Positions 7,482 to 15,116 of a stretch of 56,038 nucleotides of DNA are shown piece after piece. Source of the stretch: Clostridiales bacterium (GTDB lineage: Bacteria > Bacillota > Clostridia > Oscillospirales > CAG-272); contig DPGD01000037.1 of assembly GCA_003522145.1 (NCBI GenBank), positions 1 through 56,038 on the forward strand, in the 5' to 3' direction. Each line of letters starts with the position of its first letter. Within the stretch, counting starts at the first letter, position 1. The notes under the pieces are model-generated. The model made no database searches and was not told the origin of the DNA. It saw nothing but the letters and a program-made list of their open reading frames with translations. Both the position numbers and the translations under genes were made by a program.

Positions 7482-8577
7482 ACAGGTTCAGTTTCAGGTC
7501 GCCCTCCTTGATCCAGCCAAGACGGCGCATCAGCTTGGAAAGCCCCAGACAGATCAGTGCCGGCAGGAGGAAGCAGATCAGTATCAGACCTAACCACTGC
7601 GAAATTCCGGGTGTTTGTCCCCCTTCGTTGGTCCAGCCGAGAATCAACCCGACCGGTCCCAGCATTCCGCAGGTGCCCATGCCCGAAAAAATAGCGGTTC
7701 CGTGCATTTCGAGCTTGAAGAAGCAGGTGGCAAGAGGCCCGGTGATGGCAGAAGCGATGATGGGCGGCAACCAGACAAGCGGGTTGCGGACAATGTTGGG
7801 CATCTGGAGCATGGAGGTGCCCAGTCCCTGAGAAAGAAGTCCGGCAAAACGGTTTTCTTTGAAGGACATGACGGCAAAGCCTACCATCTGAGCACAGCAT
7901 CCGGCAATGGCGGCAGCTCCTGCCAGAGCCAGACCGTGAGCATTTTCAACGGCACCTGCACCGGTCAGGGAAAGGGCGGCGCAGATTGCCGCCGAAGAAA
8001 TGGGCAGGGTCAGGGCCATTCCGATCACCACGGAAACCAGAATGCCCATCACAAAGGGAGCCTGTTCAGTGGCCCAACCGATAAATTGCTGGAGGAAGAC
8101 CACCAATTGACCGATGTATCCGGCGGTCAGAAGGGACAGACCCACGCCGACGAAAATGGTGACAAAGGGAGTGACCAGAATATCCACCGGTGTGGTTTTG
8201 GAAACCAGTTTGCCGATTTCCACAGCAATAATAGCGATAATCAGGACGGCAAGGGGGCCTCCGCCGCCACCCAAGGCATTTGCCGCACAGCCGACGGCCG
8301 CGGAAGAGAAGAGCACCAGAGGAGGTGCTTTTAGCGCATAGGCAATGGCGACGGCCATGGCGGCGCCGCAGACCTCGCTGTGTTCCTTCCCGTAACCGCA
8401 GAAAGCGCCGATCTTGGTGAAAAAGGACAGCCCCGGAATCATGCCCAAGGCCGTGAAAATGGTTCCGATCAGCAGGGAGGCGAACAAACCGAGAGCCATG
8501 GCGCTCATTGCGTCGATAAAATAGGTCTTTAAGGACGGTTGTACACCTTTTTTCTTACAAAATTCCGAAAACTTCAT
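7480..8577 (-). CDS. PTS-type EIIC membrane permease (EIIC_2 family)
   Basis: 365 residues and about nine or ten hydrophobic segments, with a short cytoplasmic N-terminus. Glycine- and alanine-rich helices (FFTKIGAFCGYGKEHSEVCG, GIALTLPISSAA-like) match the single-domain PTS EIIC_2 proteins of Firmicutes, which occur without attached EIIA or EIIB. No PTS partner is nearby, and the substrate cannot be inferred. A sigma-A promoter is at 8620-8648. The ribosome site (GAAAGGG) is rather far, about 11 bases, from the ATG. Confidence 0.82.
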   Translation of the reverse strand: MKFSEFCKKKGVQPSLKTYFIDAMSAMALGLFASLLIGTIFTALGMIPGLSFFTKIGAFCGYGKEHSEVCGAAMAVAIAYALKAPPLVLFSSAAVGCAANALGGGGGPLAVLIIAIIAVEIGKLVSKTTPVDILVTPFVTIFVGVGLSLLTAGYIGQLVVFLQQFIGWATEQAPFVMGILVSVVIGMALTLPISSAAICAALSLTGAGAVENAHGLALAGAAAIAGCCAQMVGFAVMSFKENRFAGLLSQGLGTSMLQMPNIVRNPLVWLPPIIASAITGPLATCFFKLEMHGTAIFSGMGTCGMLGPVGLILGWTNEGGQTPGISQWLGLILICFLLPALICLGLSKLMRRLGWIKEGDLKLNL

Positions 8578-8619
8578 TTTTTTCGATACCCTTTCCCGAC
8601 AAATAAAAACTACCGCTGT

Positions 8620-8648
8620 ATTGTATCATTCCTTTGGGGAAAAGTCAA
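8620..8648 (-). promoter_or_regulatory. Sigma-A promoter of the EIIC gene
   Basis: Minus strand: TTGACT (8648-8643), 17-base spacer, TACAAT (8625-8620). Confidence 0.8.
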
Positions 8649-8807
8649 GGAAAAGTCAGGAAAAAACTGTTCCTTTTCGGTGCTCCGGGCGCTTTGGCGA
8701 CCAAGCCCTCTTTGGGGAATTTTAAAAAAATCCTTCTGCTTTTTGTCGGGGCTCCCGAAAGCGCAGAAAAAAGGGCGCTTTTTATCTGAACAAAGACCCA
8801 TAGAGGC

Positions 8808-9599
8808 CTACAGCGTCAAAACCGAGGCCAAAAAAGGCAAGAGCTTTTGAAAGGATTTTTCAGGGCTCTCTTCGGAGGAAAGGGGAATGCGCACGACGGC
8901 GCAGGAAAGCTCTTCTGCAAGCCAGCCTTCAAGACTCCCGGCAGGCGTGTCGGCAAGAGGAAGAAAGGGCGTTTGCCTCAAAAGCAAATGTTCAAGGGTG
9001 CTGTTTCGGGGAACCGGAGGCAAAAGACAGCTTCCGCCGACCTTGAAATGAAGAACCGCCCGGGGGGAAAGGCTTCTTAAAAGATGCCCCAAAGCCTTGG
9101 TTTCCGGCTCGCTTTCGGGAAAGGTCCCCGGATTTTCAGAAAAGTCCGGAATCTTTTGGGCAGATTTCCCGAAGCGGTAGTTGAAATTCTTTTCAACCGC
9201 CACACCCCGCAGATTGAATCCTCTTTTTTCCGGCGGAATGTTCCGGATCAATCCTTCAAGACGCCGGTAAAGAGGATGGGTGTCGTCCAGGTCGTTTTCC
9301 CGAAGAAGGGAGGCCTCCGGGTTGGGGTTGGGCAGAAAAAACAGCTTCTTAGTACTGAAAATGAAGGCGGGATTGGTCTTGCAGAGAAATTTTCCGTGTG
9401 AAAGTCCTTTGCAAAGCTCTTTTGCAAAATACATAAGAAAATCCGCAGAGGCTTTTTGGCCCTCAAGGGAGCCGAGAAACAGGAGCGGAGTGCTCCCTTC
9501 GCCCCAGAGAAAGGCCTTCAGAGGAAGCCCTGAAAAACTGCGCCCATAGGTTTCCTGCCGGAGCAATTCTTTTTCGGAAAGGTTTTGTTCTGTCGCCAT
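8808..9599 (-). CDS. Degenerate M14 zinc carboxypeptidase-like protein
   Basis: 263 residues with the landmarks of M14 peptidases (the YqgT/carboxypeptidase A fold): a strand then GSLEGQK (43-49) where the family has G-G-x-H-G-N-E; NPNPEASLLREND (91-103) for the 'N-P-D-G' region; GVAVEKNFNYRF (132-143) for 'G-V-D-L-N-R-N-F'; EPET (164-167); and LHFKVGG (183-189) with the third zinc ligand H184. The first two zinc ligands are replaced (E46, K49), the substrate-binding N-R pair is E-K, and the catalytic glutamate strand reads VVRIPL (235-240). By sequence this is an inactive relative, perhaps a binding protein. AAAGGAGG sits 7 bases before the ATG. A sigma-E-like promoter lies upstream. Confidence 0.7.
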   Translation of the reverse strand: MATEQNLSEKELLRQETYGRSFSGLPLKAFLWGEGSTPLLFLGSLEGQKASADFLMYFAKELCKGLSHGKFLCKTNPAFIFSTKKLFFLPNPNPEASLLRENDLDDTHPLYRRLEGLIRNIPPEKRGFNLRGVAVEKNFNYRFGKSAQKIPDFSENPGTFPESEPETKALGHLLRSLSPRAVLHFKVGGSCLLPPVPRNSTLEHLLLRQTPFLPLADTPAGSLEGWLAEELSCAVVRIPLSSEESPEKSFQKLLPFLASVLTL

Positions 9600-9626
9600 G
9601 GTTCCGCCTCCTTTGACCGGTCTTTT

Positions 9627-9653
9627 ACTGTATGCGACCGGAGAAAAGATTAT
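9627..9653 (-). promoter_or_regulatory. Possible sporulation sigma-E promoter
   Basis: Minus strand: ATA of TCATAA (9653-9651), 16-base spacer, CATACAGT (9634-9627). This fits the sigma-E pattern ATA, 16-18 bases, CATACANT. It is 27 bases from the M14-like start codon. No sigma-A promoter is evident here. Confidence 0.5.
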
Positions 9654-9678
9654 GAAAAGGCTGGGCAGAAAGAGAAAC

Positions 9679-9692
9679 TGAACAAAAGTTTA
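9679..9692. promoter_or_regulatory. Candidate LexA box 1 upstream of lexA
   Basis: TGAACAAAAGTTTA: GAAC-N4-GTTT, a reasonable but imperfect match to the Gram-positive SOS box CGAAC-N4-GTTCG/GTTYC. It lies upstream of the lexA promoter. Confidence 0.45.
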
Positions 9693-9723
9693 CAAAATAA
9701 TTTGAAAAAACGGGCAAAATTTC

Positions 9724-9737
9724 AGAACAAAGGTTTG
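9724..9737. promoter_or_regulatory. Candidate LexA box 2 overlapping the lexA -35
   Basis: AGAACAAAGGTTTG: GAAC-N4-GTTT. It overlaps the -35 hexamer, the right place for autorepression. Like box 1 it is imperfect at both ends. Confidence 0.5.
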
Positions 9738-9763
9738 CTTTTTGGGAAAAAGTATGTTATACT
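9735..9763 (+). promoter_or_regulatory. Sigma-A promoter of the lexA operon
   Basis: TTGCTT (9735-9740), 17-base spacer, TATACT (9758-9763). Confidence 0.78.
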
Positions 9764-9807
9764 GAACCTGAGAAAGAATAAATTGTCGAATAGTGGAGGC
9801 AATGCCG

Positions 9808-10425
9808 ATGAAACAGCTGAACGAAAAGGAAAAGAAGGTGTTGGAATTCATCACGGACGCAATCCGGAGCGAGGGCTATCCGCCCACGGTGCGGGACATT
9901 CAGAATGCCCTGCATATAAAGAGCACCGCAACGGTTCATTCCTATTTGGCGCGGTTGGAGGAAAAGGGATATATTCGCAGGGATCCGGGCAAGAGCCGTT
10001 CCATGCGGATCGGCGAGGAAGGCGGGGAGAAGGAAAACTCCCGGACGACGAAAGTGCCGGTGGTGGGCAGAGTGGCCGCAGGCACGCCGATTCTGGCTGT
10101 GGAAAATTACGAAGGCTATGTGGATTTCCCGGTCTTGAACAGTCAATACAGCTACAGCCAGTTGTTTGCCTTGCGGATCGCCGGCACCAGCATGATCAAC
10201 GCCGGAATTTTAGATGGGGATATTGTGGTGGTAGCCAAGACCAATCTGGCGGAAAACGGGGAGATTGTGGTGGCCCTGGTCAACGACGAAGCCACGGTGA
10301 AACGGTTCTATAAGGAAAACGGGCATTTCCGCCTTCAGCCCGAAAATCCGTCTATGGAGCCGATACTTGTTGACGAAGTCTACATTCTGGGCAAGGTTGT
10401 GGCGGTTTTGCGCTATTATAAATGA
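9808..10425 (+). CDS. lexA: LexA SOS repressor
   Basis: 205 residues, standard length. The N-terminal winged helix (about 1-65) ends with VHSYLARLEEKGYIRRDPGK; the C-terminal S24 self-cleavage domain has the Ala91-Gly92 cleavage site (GRVAAGTP), Ser128 (GTSM) and Lys165 (ATVKR). It represses DNA-damage genes until RecA-stimulated self-cleavage. I chose the ATG at 9808, 8 bases after GGAGG; the ATG at 9802 and GTG at 9793 are too close to or inside that site. Candidate LexA boxes precede the promoter. The next gene starts 17 bases after the stop, so lexA heads an unusual four-gene operon. Confidence 0.96.
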   Translation: MKQLNEKEKKVLEFITDAIRSEGYPPTVRDIQNALHIKSTATVHSYLARLEEKGYIRRDPGKSRSMRIGEEGGEKENSRTTKVPVVGRVAAGTPILAVENYEGYVDFPVLNSQYSYSQLFALRIAGTSMINAGILDGDIVVVAKTNLAENGEIVVALVNDEATVKRFYKENGHFRLQPENPSMEPILVDEVYILGKVVAVLRYYK

Positions 10426-10442
10426 TTTGAGGGGGTGAAAAG

Positions 10443-11177
10443 ATGATGAATCAAGCTTCCTCAAAGGCCCTGCGCTCTCCCTATAAGCTGTTGCTGTTTA
10501 CGGCATTTCTGCTTCCGGCGCTGAATACCCTGCTGCTGGGCGGCGGTATTTCCATGCTACGCTATTCCGACTATTCGGATACCACTTTGTTGCTTTCCGA
10601 GATCCTTTCGGTGATTTTCAACCTTCTGCGCTATGGCTTGCTCACCTGCACGGTGATGGTTTTGGGCTTCTATGCCGGAAAAAAGGGGTTGAAATCGGCC
10701 ATTCGGCCTCTTTTGACCGCCTGGGGCGGAGGCACCGGGGTTTTCGGCGTGAGTTTTCTTGTCCAAACGCTGATGATTTTCTGGGGCTACACCGATTCGG
10801 TTCAGAGCTACAAGGATCAGATACTGCCCTATGTGAAGATGCTCCCCTTTGAATTGTTGTTGTTGCTTCTGGTGGAGCTTGCGGCAACGGTGGGGATTTT
10901 CTTGGTCTGCAGGATCAAGGGAAACCGAGGAATGCTCTCGACCCGTTCCCCCTACAAAGCAGCGGTCCTTGTGTTTGTCCTCTGCTATTTTCTTGCCTTG
11001 GAGGCTTCCCAGATCCCTGTGATCCTGGCGGGAAGCGCTTCGGGAAGCTTTCTGGTGAACTATATCCTCCCCTTTGTCTATCCGGTTCTGTACGGAGCGG
11101 GGATGGTGGCGTCGGCAGTGTATTTTGAGGGAATTTTACGAAAGTATTTTTACGGACAGAAGGAGGGGACGCCATGA
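10443..11177 (+). CDS. Hypothetical integral membrane protein in the lexA operon
   Basis: 244 residues with six predicted membrane helices (about 15-37, 49-78, 92-112, 131-154, 170-190, 202-228) and a basic C-terminal end (ILRKYFYGQKEGTP). I recognise no family. GGGGGTG precedes the ATG by 8 bases; the tandem ATG-ATG leaves the start uncertain by one codon. It follows lexA by 17 bases and its stop overlaps the next start (ATGA), so it should be made together with LexA and the winged-helix regulator. A role in the SOS response is possible from context alone. Confidence 0.75.
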   Translation: MMNQASSKALRSPYKLLLFTAFLLPALNTLLLGGGISMLRYSDYSDTTLLLSEILSVIFNLLRYGLLTCTVMVLGFYAGKKGLKSAIRPLLTAWGGGTGVFGVSFLVQTLMIFWGYTDSVQSYKDQILPYVKMLPFELLLLLLVELAATVGIFLVCRIKGNRGMLSTRSPYKAAVLVFVLCYFLALEASQIPVILAGSASGSFLVNYILPFVYPVLYGAGMVASAVYFEGILRKYFYGQKEGTP

Positions 11178-11719
11178 GTTCTCTGACCGTCCGCACCAAA
11201 GACGAAGAACTGCTGAAAGCGCTTCGGTGCTGGTGGGAGGAGTTTTCCCCCGGGCTTCCGGAGGGGAAGTGGATTCTGACAGACGGGGACAGCGAGAAGG
11301 TGTTGGGCAAAGAGAACGAGATCGTTTTTTCGGAAACGCCCGGAAAGGGACAGCTTGTCCGTCCCTTTTCCTTTGAGGAGCTGGAGGGACTTTTCGGCGA
11401 AAGCGGGAAGTCTGCCGCTCCGGAGAGGGAAGGAGCGCACAGACAGGGCCAACGGTTGATTTTTTCGGGGGAACGGGCCATTCTGGATGGACAGCCCTTG
11501 CTCCTTACCCCGCTTGAGGGGAGACTTCTCAAAGCGCTTTTGGACGCAGAGCGTCCCCTCTCGTCTTCGGAGCTTTCCGAAAGGCTGTTCGGCACGGTGC
11601 GCCCCTCCAATCAGGTCAGCGTTTACATTGGGTATTTAAGAAAAAAGACCGACCTTCCCGGGAAGGAACGGCTGATTTTTACCGCCCACGGCAGGGGGTA
11701 CTATCTGAAAAATGAATGA
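11174..11719 (+). CDS. Winged-helix transcriptional regulator with non-canonical N-terminus
   Basis: 181 residues. The C-terminal part (about 95-180) is an OmpR/PhoB-type winged helix: LTPLEGRLLKALLDAERPLS, the turn S-S-E-L-S-E-R-L-F-G, and the recognition-helix stretch NQVSVYIGYLRKKT followed by the wing FTAHGRGYYL. The first 80 residues have no phospho-acceptor aspartate pattern of a receiver domain (no acidic pocket DD at the start, no D-x-x-M/L-P, no switch T/S-K). It is therefore either a shrunken receiver or a different sensor. Start codon overlaps the preceding stop by 4 bases; its own stop overlaps the next gene by 8. No histidine kinase is nearby. Confidence 0.78.
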   Translation: MSSLTVRTKDEELLKALRCWWEEFSPGLPEGKWILTDGDSEKVLGKENEIVFSETPGKGQLVRPFSFEELEGLFGESGKSAAPEREGAHRQGQRLIFSGERAILDGQPLLLTPLEGRLLKALLDAERPLSSSELSERLFGTVRPSNQVSVYIGYLRKKTDLPGKERLIFTAHGRGYYLKNE

Positions 11720-13013
11720 AAATTATAAATTGTTCCGGAACATCCGACTGATCGACGGCGTGTCGGGAAAAACCGACGCCTGCGATCTGCTTTTCCGGAG
11801 AAGCGGCACGGGAAGCGAGATTCTGAAAATCGGCAAAGGCTTGCGTCCGGGTATTTCAGAAGGGCTGACGGTTCTCAATGCCCATGGCCGGCTGGCCTGT
11901 CTGCCCTTCACCGACCTGCGCTGTTCCCTGCCGGACCCGGGCTTTGCTTACAGAGAAAGCCTGCAAAGCGGATTGTCCGCCGCTCTTGCAGGAGGGTACG
12001 GAAGAGTGTTGCTCCAACCGGTACAAAGACCCTTGCCGGAGGGAAAAAGCGCTCTTTCGGTGCTGAAAAAGAATGCGGAGGCTCTTTCTGCCCTGGAAAC
12101 GCTGATGGCATTGCCCCTGTCCAGGGGCGGAAAAGGGGGGAATCCCCTGACCGATCCGGAGGGGCTGAAAACACTGGGTGTGGCGGCGGTGACCGGCGAT
12201 TTTGAGGAGCGGGAGCCTTCGGCCTATGTGCTTCTGGAGGGCCTTCGGACGGCTCAGAGGGCAGGGCTTTTGTTTGTTGCGCCCAGCCAGAAAGGAAGCC
12301 TCCAACGCCGAGGGTCGGTAAACAAAGGCCGGCTCTCCGGGTTTCTGAACGATGAAGGAATCGATCCTCTTTCCGAATTGCTTTGTCTGGAGGAGGCTTT
12401 GTTCCTCTCCAGGGAAACAGGCATTCCGGTGCACTTTCCGCTGGTGACGCTGAAAAAAAGTGTGGAAAAGGTGCGGTTGGCCAAAAAAGAGGGTGTTCCG
12501 GTGACCTGCGCCACGGCTCCTCCCTATTTTTTCTTTGCCGAAGAGGAGCTGCTGTATTCCGGAAATGCGGCCAAGCTGACTCCGCCCCTGCGGCGGGAAG
12601 AAGACCGGATGGCGCTGATTGAGGGCTTGGCAGACGGCACGGTGGACTGCATCTGCACCGATCATACGCCCTGTGCCGATCGGGAAAAATCCGGTCCCAT
12701 AAAAGAGGCATTGCCGGGTGCGGTGGGTCTGGAAACGGCGTTTGCCGCCGGCTATACTGGGTTGGTCTTGCCGGGCTATCTGTCCTTGTCCCGTCTTGTA
12801 CAACTGATGGGATCGGCTCCGGCAGAGCTTCTCGGAAGGAGCTCGCAGCTCAAAGAGGGCCAGCCCTTGGATCTGGTCTTTCTGGATACCGATGAAGAAT
12901 TGGTCTACAGCAAGAGTACCCTGCGTTCCCGGAGCAGCAATACGCCCTTTTTAGGCCGGGCTCTTCGGGGAAGAGTGACTTCCCTGTATTTAGACGGTGT
13001 CAAACAGTTTTAG
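11712..13013 (+). CDS. Dihydroorotase-like protein lacking the metal ligands
   Basis: 433 residues with the overall layout of class I dihydroorotase. Substrate-side motifs survive: KLTPPLRREEDRMALIEGL (288-306), CICTDHTPCADREKSG (313-328), GAVGLETA (336-343). The metal site does not: the family's D-x-H-x-H-x-R near residue 68 is D-L-R-C-S-L-P (68-74), the later glutamate/histidine positions read TAPPYFFF (268-275), and the bridging-lysine region at about 190 reads APSQKGS. H241 and D317 remain. It resembles the non-catalytic PyrC-prime type proteins that support aspartate transcarbamoylase in other bacteria, but no pyrB is here. Translationally coupled to the winged-helix gene; last of the lexA operon, ending at a bidirectional terminator. 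Confidence 0.78.
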   Translation: MNENYKLFRNIRLIDGVSGKTDACDLLFRRSGTGSEILKIGKGLRPGISEGLTVLNAHGRLACLPFTDLRCSLPDPGFAYRESLQSGLSAALAGGYGRVLLQPVQRPLPEGKSALSVLKKNAEALSALETLMALPLSRGGKGGNPLTDPEGLKTLGVAAVTGDFEEREPSAYVLLEGLRTAQRAGLLFVAPSQKGSLQRRGSVNKGRLSGFLNDEGIDPLSELLCLEEALFLSRETGIPVHFPLVTLKKSVEKVRLAKKEGVPVTCATAPPYFFFAEEELLYSGNAAKLTPPLRREEDRMALIEGLADGTVDCICTDHTPCADREKSGPIKEALPGAVGLETAFAAGYTGLVLPGYLSLSRLVQLMGSAPAELLGRSSQLKEGQPLDLVFLDTDEELVYSKSTLRSRSSNTPFLGRALRGRVTSLYLDGVKQF

Positions 13014-13108
13014 CGGGAATACTCCCGGAGGTTTTTCGGCCTTTCGGATCCGGATTTTCGGAGACAGGCGGGGCGCTATGCAGGACGGCGGTACCGTTTT
13101 CTGAAAAA

Positions 13109-13168
13109 CTCCCTTCAAAAGCAGGAAGGAATAGATTTTTCCTTGCTTTTGGAGGGAGCTTTTATTTA
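13109..13168. terminator. Bidirectional terminator, lexA operon versus MATE gene
   Basis: A long stem, CTCCCTTCAAAAGC near 13109-13122 against GCTTTTGGAGGGAG at 13145-13158, with T-rich sequence after it on the plus strand and AGTTTTTC after it on the minus strand. Confidence 0.75.
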
Positions 13169-13173
13169 TCGGG

Positions 13174-14757
13174 TCATTCGGTTGGGGAACGGAGTGTTTC
13201 CGTCGGCTTTTCGCCCAAGGGCTTTATCAATTTGATGTAGGCATTGCGGAAAAGGAAAATACTGATGACCATGGCTATAAATTCGGCCACGGGGAAGGCC
13301 CAGAAGAGGGCGACCAAGCCAAAGTTTATCGCAAGAATGTAAGACAGGGGAAGGATGACGGCAATCTGCCGGATGAGGGAAATGAGCAGACTGGGCAGTC
13401 CCTTTCCCAGAGCCTGCAGAGCGGAAATGGTGATGACGCAGACCCCTGCAAAGAGAAAGCAGATACTGACGATCCGCATGGCAGGCTCGCCGTATTCCAG
13501 AACCGCTTCGCTGGGGCTTTCAACGGCCGATGCACTTTCCGGGCCCGGTTCGGTTTCCGCTGTTTCGGCGGCGGATACTTCGGTGTCCGGCTGATAGAAT
13601 GCCTTCAGCAGGGTGCCGGACAGAGTTTGAAAGACGGCAAAGCCGATCAGCATATACACCACCGCCGCAATCACGGCCAGCTTGACGGTTTTCAGGATCC
13701 GCTCCTTGGAGCGCTTGCCATAGTTGTATGCAATAATGGGGATCATACCGTTGTTCATGCCGAAAATGGGCATGAAAATGAAGGACTGAAGCTTGAAATA
13801 TACGCCGTAAATGGAAACTCCGGCCAAGCGCTGTGCCGCAAGAGCGGCGGCCGAGGCCTTATCCATGCCTTTTTCGGCAATGTAGGTGACCTCTTCTCCG
13901 ATGGTGAGGATCTTGTTCAGAGCAACGGTCAGGAAGGAACCTACAGCCGCCATGAAGATGGAGGGAATACCAACGGCGTAGATTCTTTTGATTATTTTGA
14001 ATTCGGGACGGAAGTTCTTGAAGGAAAGGTCAATTTCCTTATTGTACTTCAGGTTGGCAAACAGTCCGAAGAACGCGGCTGCAAACTGTCCGATTACGGT
14101 GGCTAAAGCCGCCCCTTTGGGACCCATATCCAGACCGAAAGGAAGAGGAATACCGAAAATGCGGTCGCCGGACTTCAGAATGAAGAAGGGGTCCAAAATA
14201 ATATTGAGGATGGCTCCAAGACCCTGAGAAAGCATGGAGAGCTTGGCTTTGCCGGTGGATTGCAAAAGCCGTTCAAAGGTGACCTGGAAGAACAGCCCGG
14301 TAGAAAAGATCGTCACCACCTGCAAATAGTCCATGCCGAACCGGTAGACCTGGCTGCCGGGTTGGGCGTCGGTCAGGTATCTGAAATACAGACCGCAGCC
14401 GAAAAGGCCCAGAAGAAGGAAGGCAATGTTGGTCAAAAGAATGACGAACAGGCCGTTTGTGGCCGTTCGGTGTACCCGGTCGGGGCGCTTTTCGCCCAAG
14501 GCGCGGGAAAGATAGCTGTTAATACCTACGCCGGTGCCGGTGGCAAAGGCGATCATCAGATTCTGCACGGGAAAGGCTAAGGAGAGGGCGGTCACACCGT
14601 TGCCGCTGTAGCTTGCAACCACAATGCTGTCGTAGATGTTGTAAAGCGCCTGTACCAGCATGGAGACGACCATGGGTGCGGCCATGGTGAAGAGCAGTTT
14701 TTCAACGGGCATGGTGCCCATGATGTTTTCTTTTTCCGGTTGTTTTACGGTGTCCAT
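13174..14757 (-). CDS. MATE family multidrug/cation antiporter
   Basis: 527 residues from the chosen start, with twelve hydrophobic segments in two similar halves. Typical MATE stretches are MAAPMVVSMLVQALYNIYDS near the N-terminus, ERLLQSTGKAKLSMLSQGLGAI, and GMIPIIAYNYGKR. It should export drugs or metabolites using a cation gradient. The start at 14757 has AAAGGA 7 bases upstream; upstream codons in the same frame fall in a dispersed repeat and are rejected. An odd acidic insert of about 35 residues (rich in E, A, P, S; DNA about 13490-13600) sits in a loop of the second half. It ends near the bidirectional terminator. Confidence 0.9.
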   Translation of the reverse strand: MDTVKQPEKENIMGTMPVEKLLFTMAAPMVVSMLVQALYNIYDSIVVASYSGNGVTALSLAFPVQNLMIAFATGTGVGINSYLSRALGEKRPDRVHRTATNGLFVILLTNIAFLLLGLFGCGLYFRYLTDAQPGSQVYRFGMDYLQVVTIFSTGLFFQVTFERLLQSTGKAKLSMLSQGLGAILNIILDPFFILKSGDRIFGIPLPFGLDMGPKGAALATVIGQFAAAFFGLFANLKYNKEIDLSFKNFRPEFKIIKRIYAVGIPSIFMAAVGSFLTVALNKILTIGEEVTYIAEKGMDKASAAALAAQRLAGVSIYGVYFKLQSFIFMPIFGMNNGMIPIIAYNYGKRSKERILKTVKLAVIAAVVYMLIGFAVFQTLSGTLLKAFYQPDTEVSAAETAETEPGPESASAVESPSEAVLEYGEPAMRIVSICFLFAGVCVITISALQALGKGLPSLLISLIRQIAVILPLSYILAINFGLVALFWAFPVAEFIAMVISIFLFRNAYIKLIKPLGEKPTETLRSPTE

Positions 14758-14767
14758 AATTTTCCTT

Positions 14768-14945
14768 TTACAAAAGGGCCCTCTGAAAATTCCCCGTATG
14801 CCCGTGAATACCGTATTGCCGAAGAGCTTTGCGGTGAAAAGCCTGAATACACAAAATATTCGTTCGTCTTTACACTTCGTTTTTCGGGAAAAACGGTCAA
14901 CCGGGCATCCCCTGAATATCCAGAGGTACCAAAAATTCTTCACAA
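14768..14945 (+). repeat. Dispersed intergenic element, family A, copy 3
   Basis: Starts CTCTGAAAATTCCCCGTATG, continues with ATTGCCGAAGAGCTTTGCGG, CCTGAATACACAAAATATTC, TTTTTCGGGAAAAACGGTC, and CATCCCCTGAATATCCAGAGG. Start CTCTG and end CAGAGG form short inverted ends. It lies just upstream of the MATE gene and may carry its promoter. Confidence 0.6.
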
Positions 14946-14953
14946 AAAAGGGG

Positions 14954-15112
14954 GGCTGTAAAAAACTTGCTTTTTTACAGCCTCTAAAAATGCCGGCCGG
15001 GATCCCGGTATTTTCGATGCGATTCTGGGGTCAGACCCTTTATTTTGTCGAAATTCAAATGAATTCTGCGGCAAAACCACGGCTTTCAGCCGTTAAAACC
15101 AATGCCGTCGGA
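14954..15112 (-). repeat. Terminator-bearing repeat, family B, copy 1
   Basis: Read on the minus strand from the mgsA stop: GGCTGAAAGCC core, then GAATTTCGACAAAATAAAGGG, a degenerate GC-rich stretch, then the hairpin GGCTGTAAAAAA / TTTTTTACAGCC (14982-14954 region) followed by CCCCCTTTTTTG. The same order and orientation relative to an upstream gene occur at 21470-21625 and, shortened, at 29524-29598. It should serve as the mgsA terminator. Confidence 0.75.
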
Positions 15113-15116
15113 CGGA

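Noticed and set aside
11856..12803. Minus-strand frames opposite the dihydroorotase-like gene
   Set aside because: They give P/R/H-rich translations, have no ribosome site, and the plus frame is collinear with dihydroorotase.
14758..14943. 62-codon N-terminal extension of the MATE protein
   Set aside because: It falls in a family A repeat copy, is Cys/Arg-rich without membrane character, and the internal ATG has its own ribosome site.
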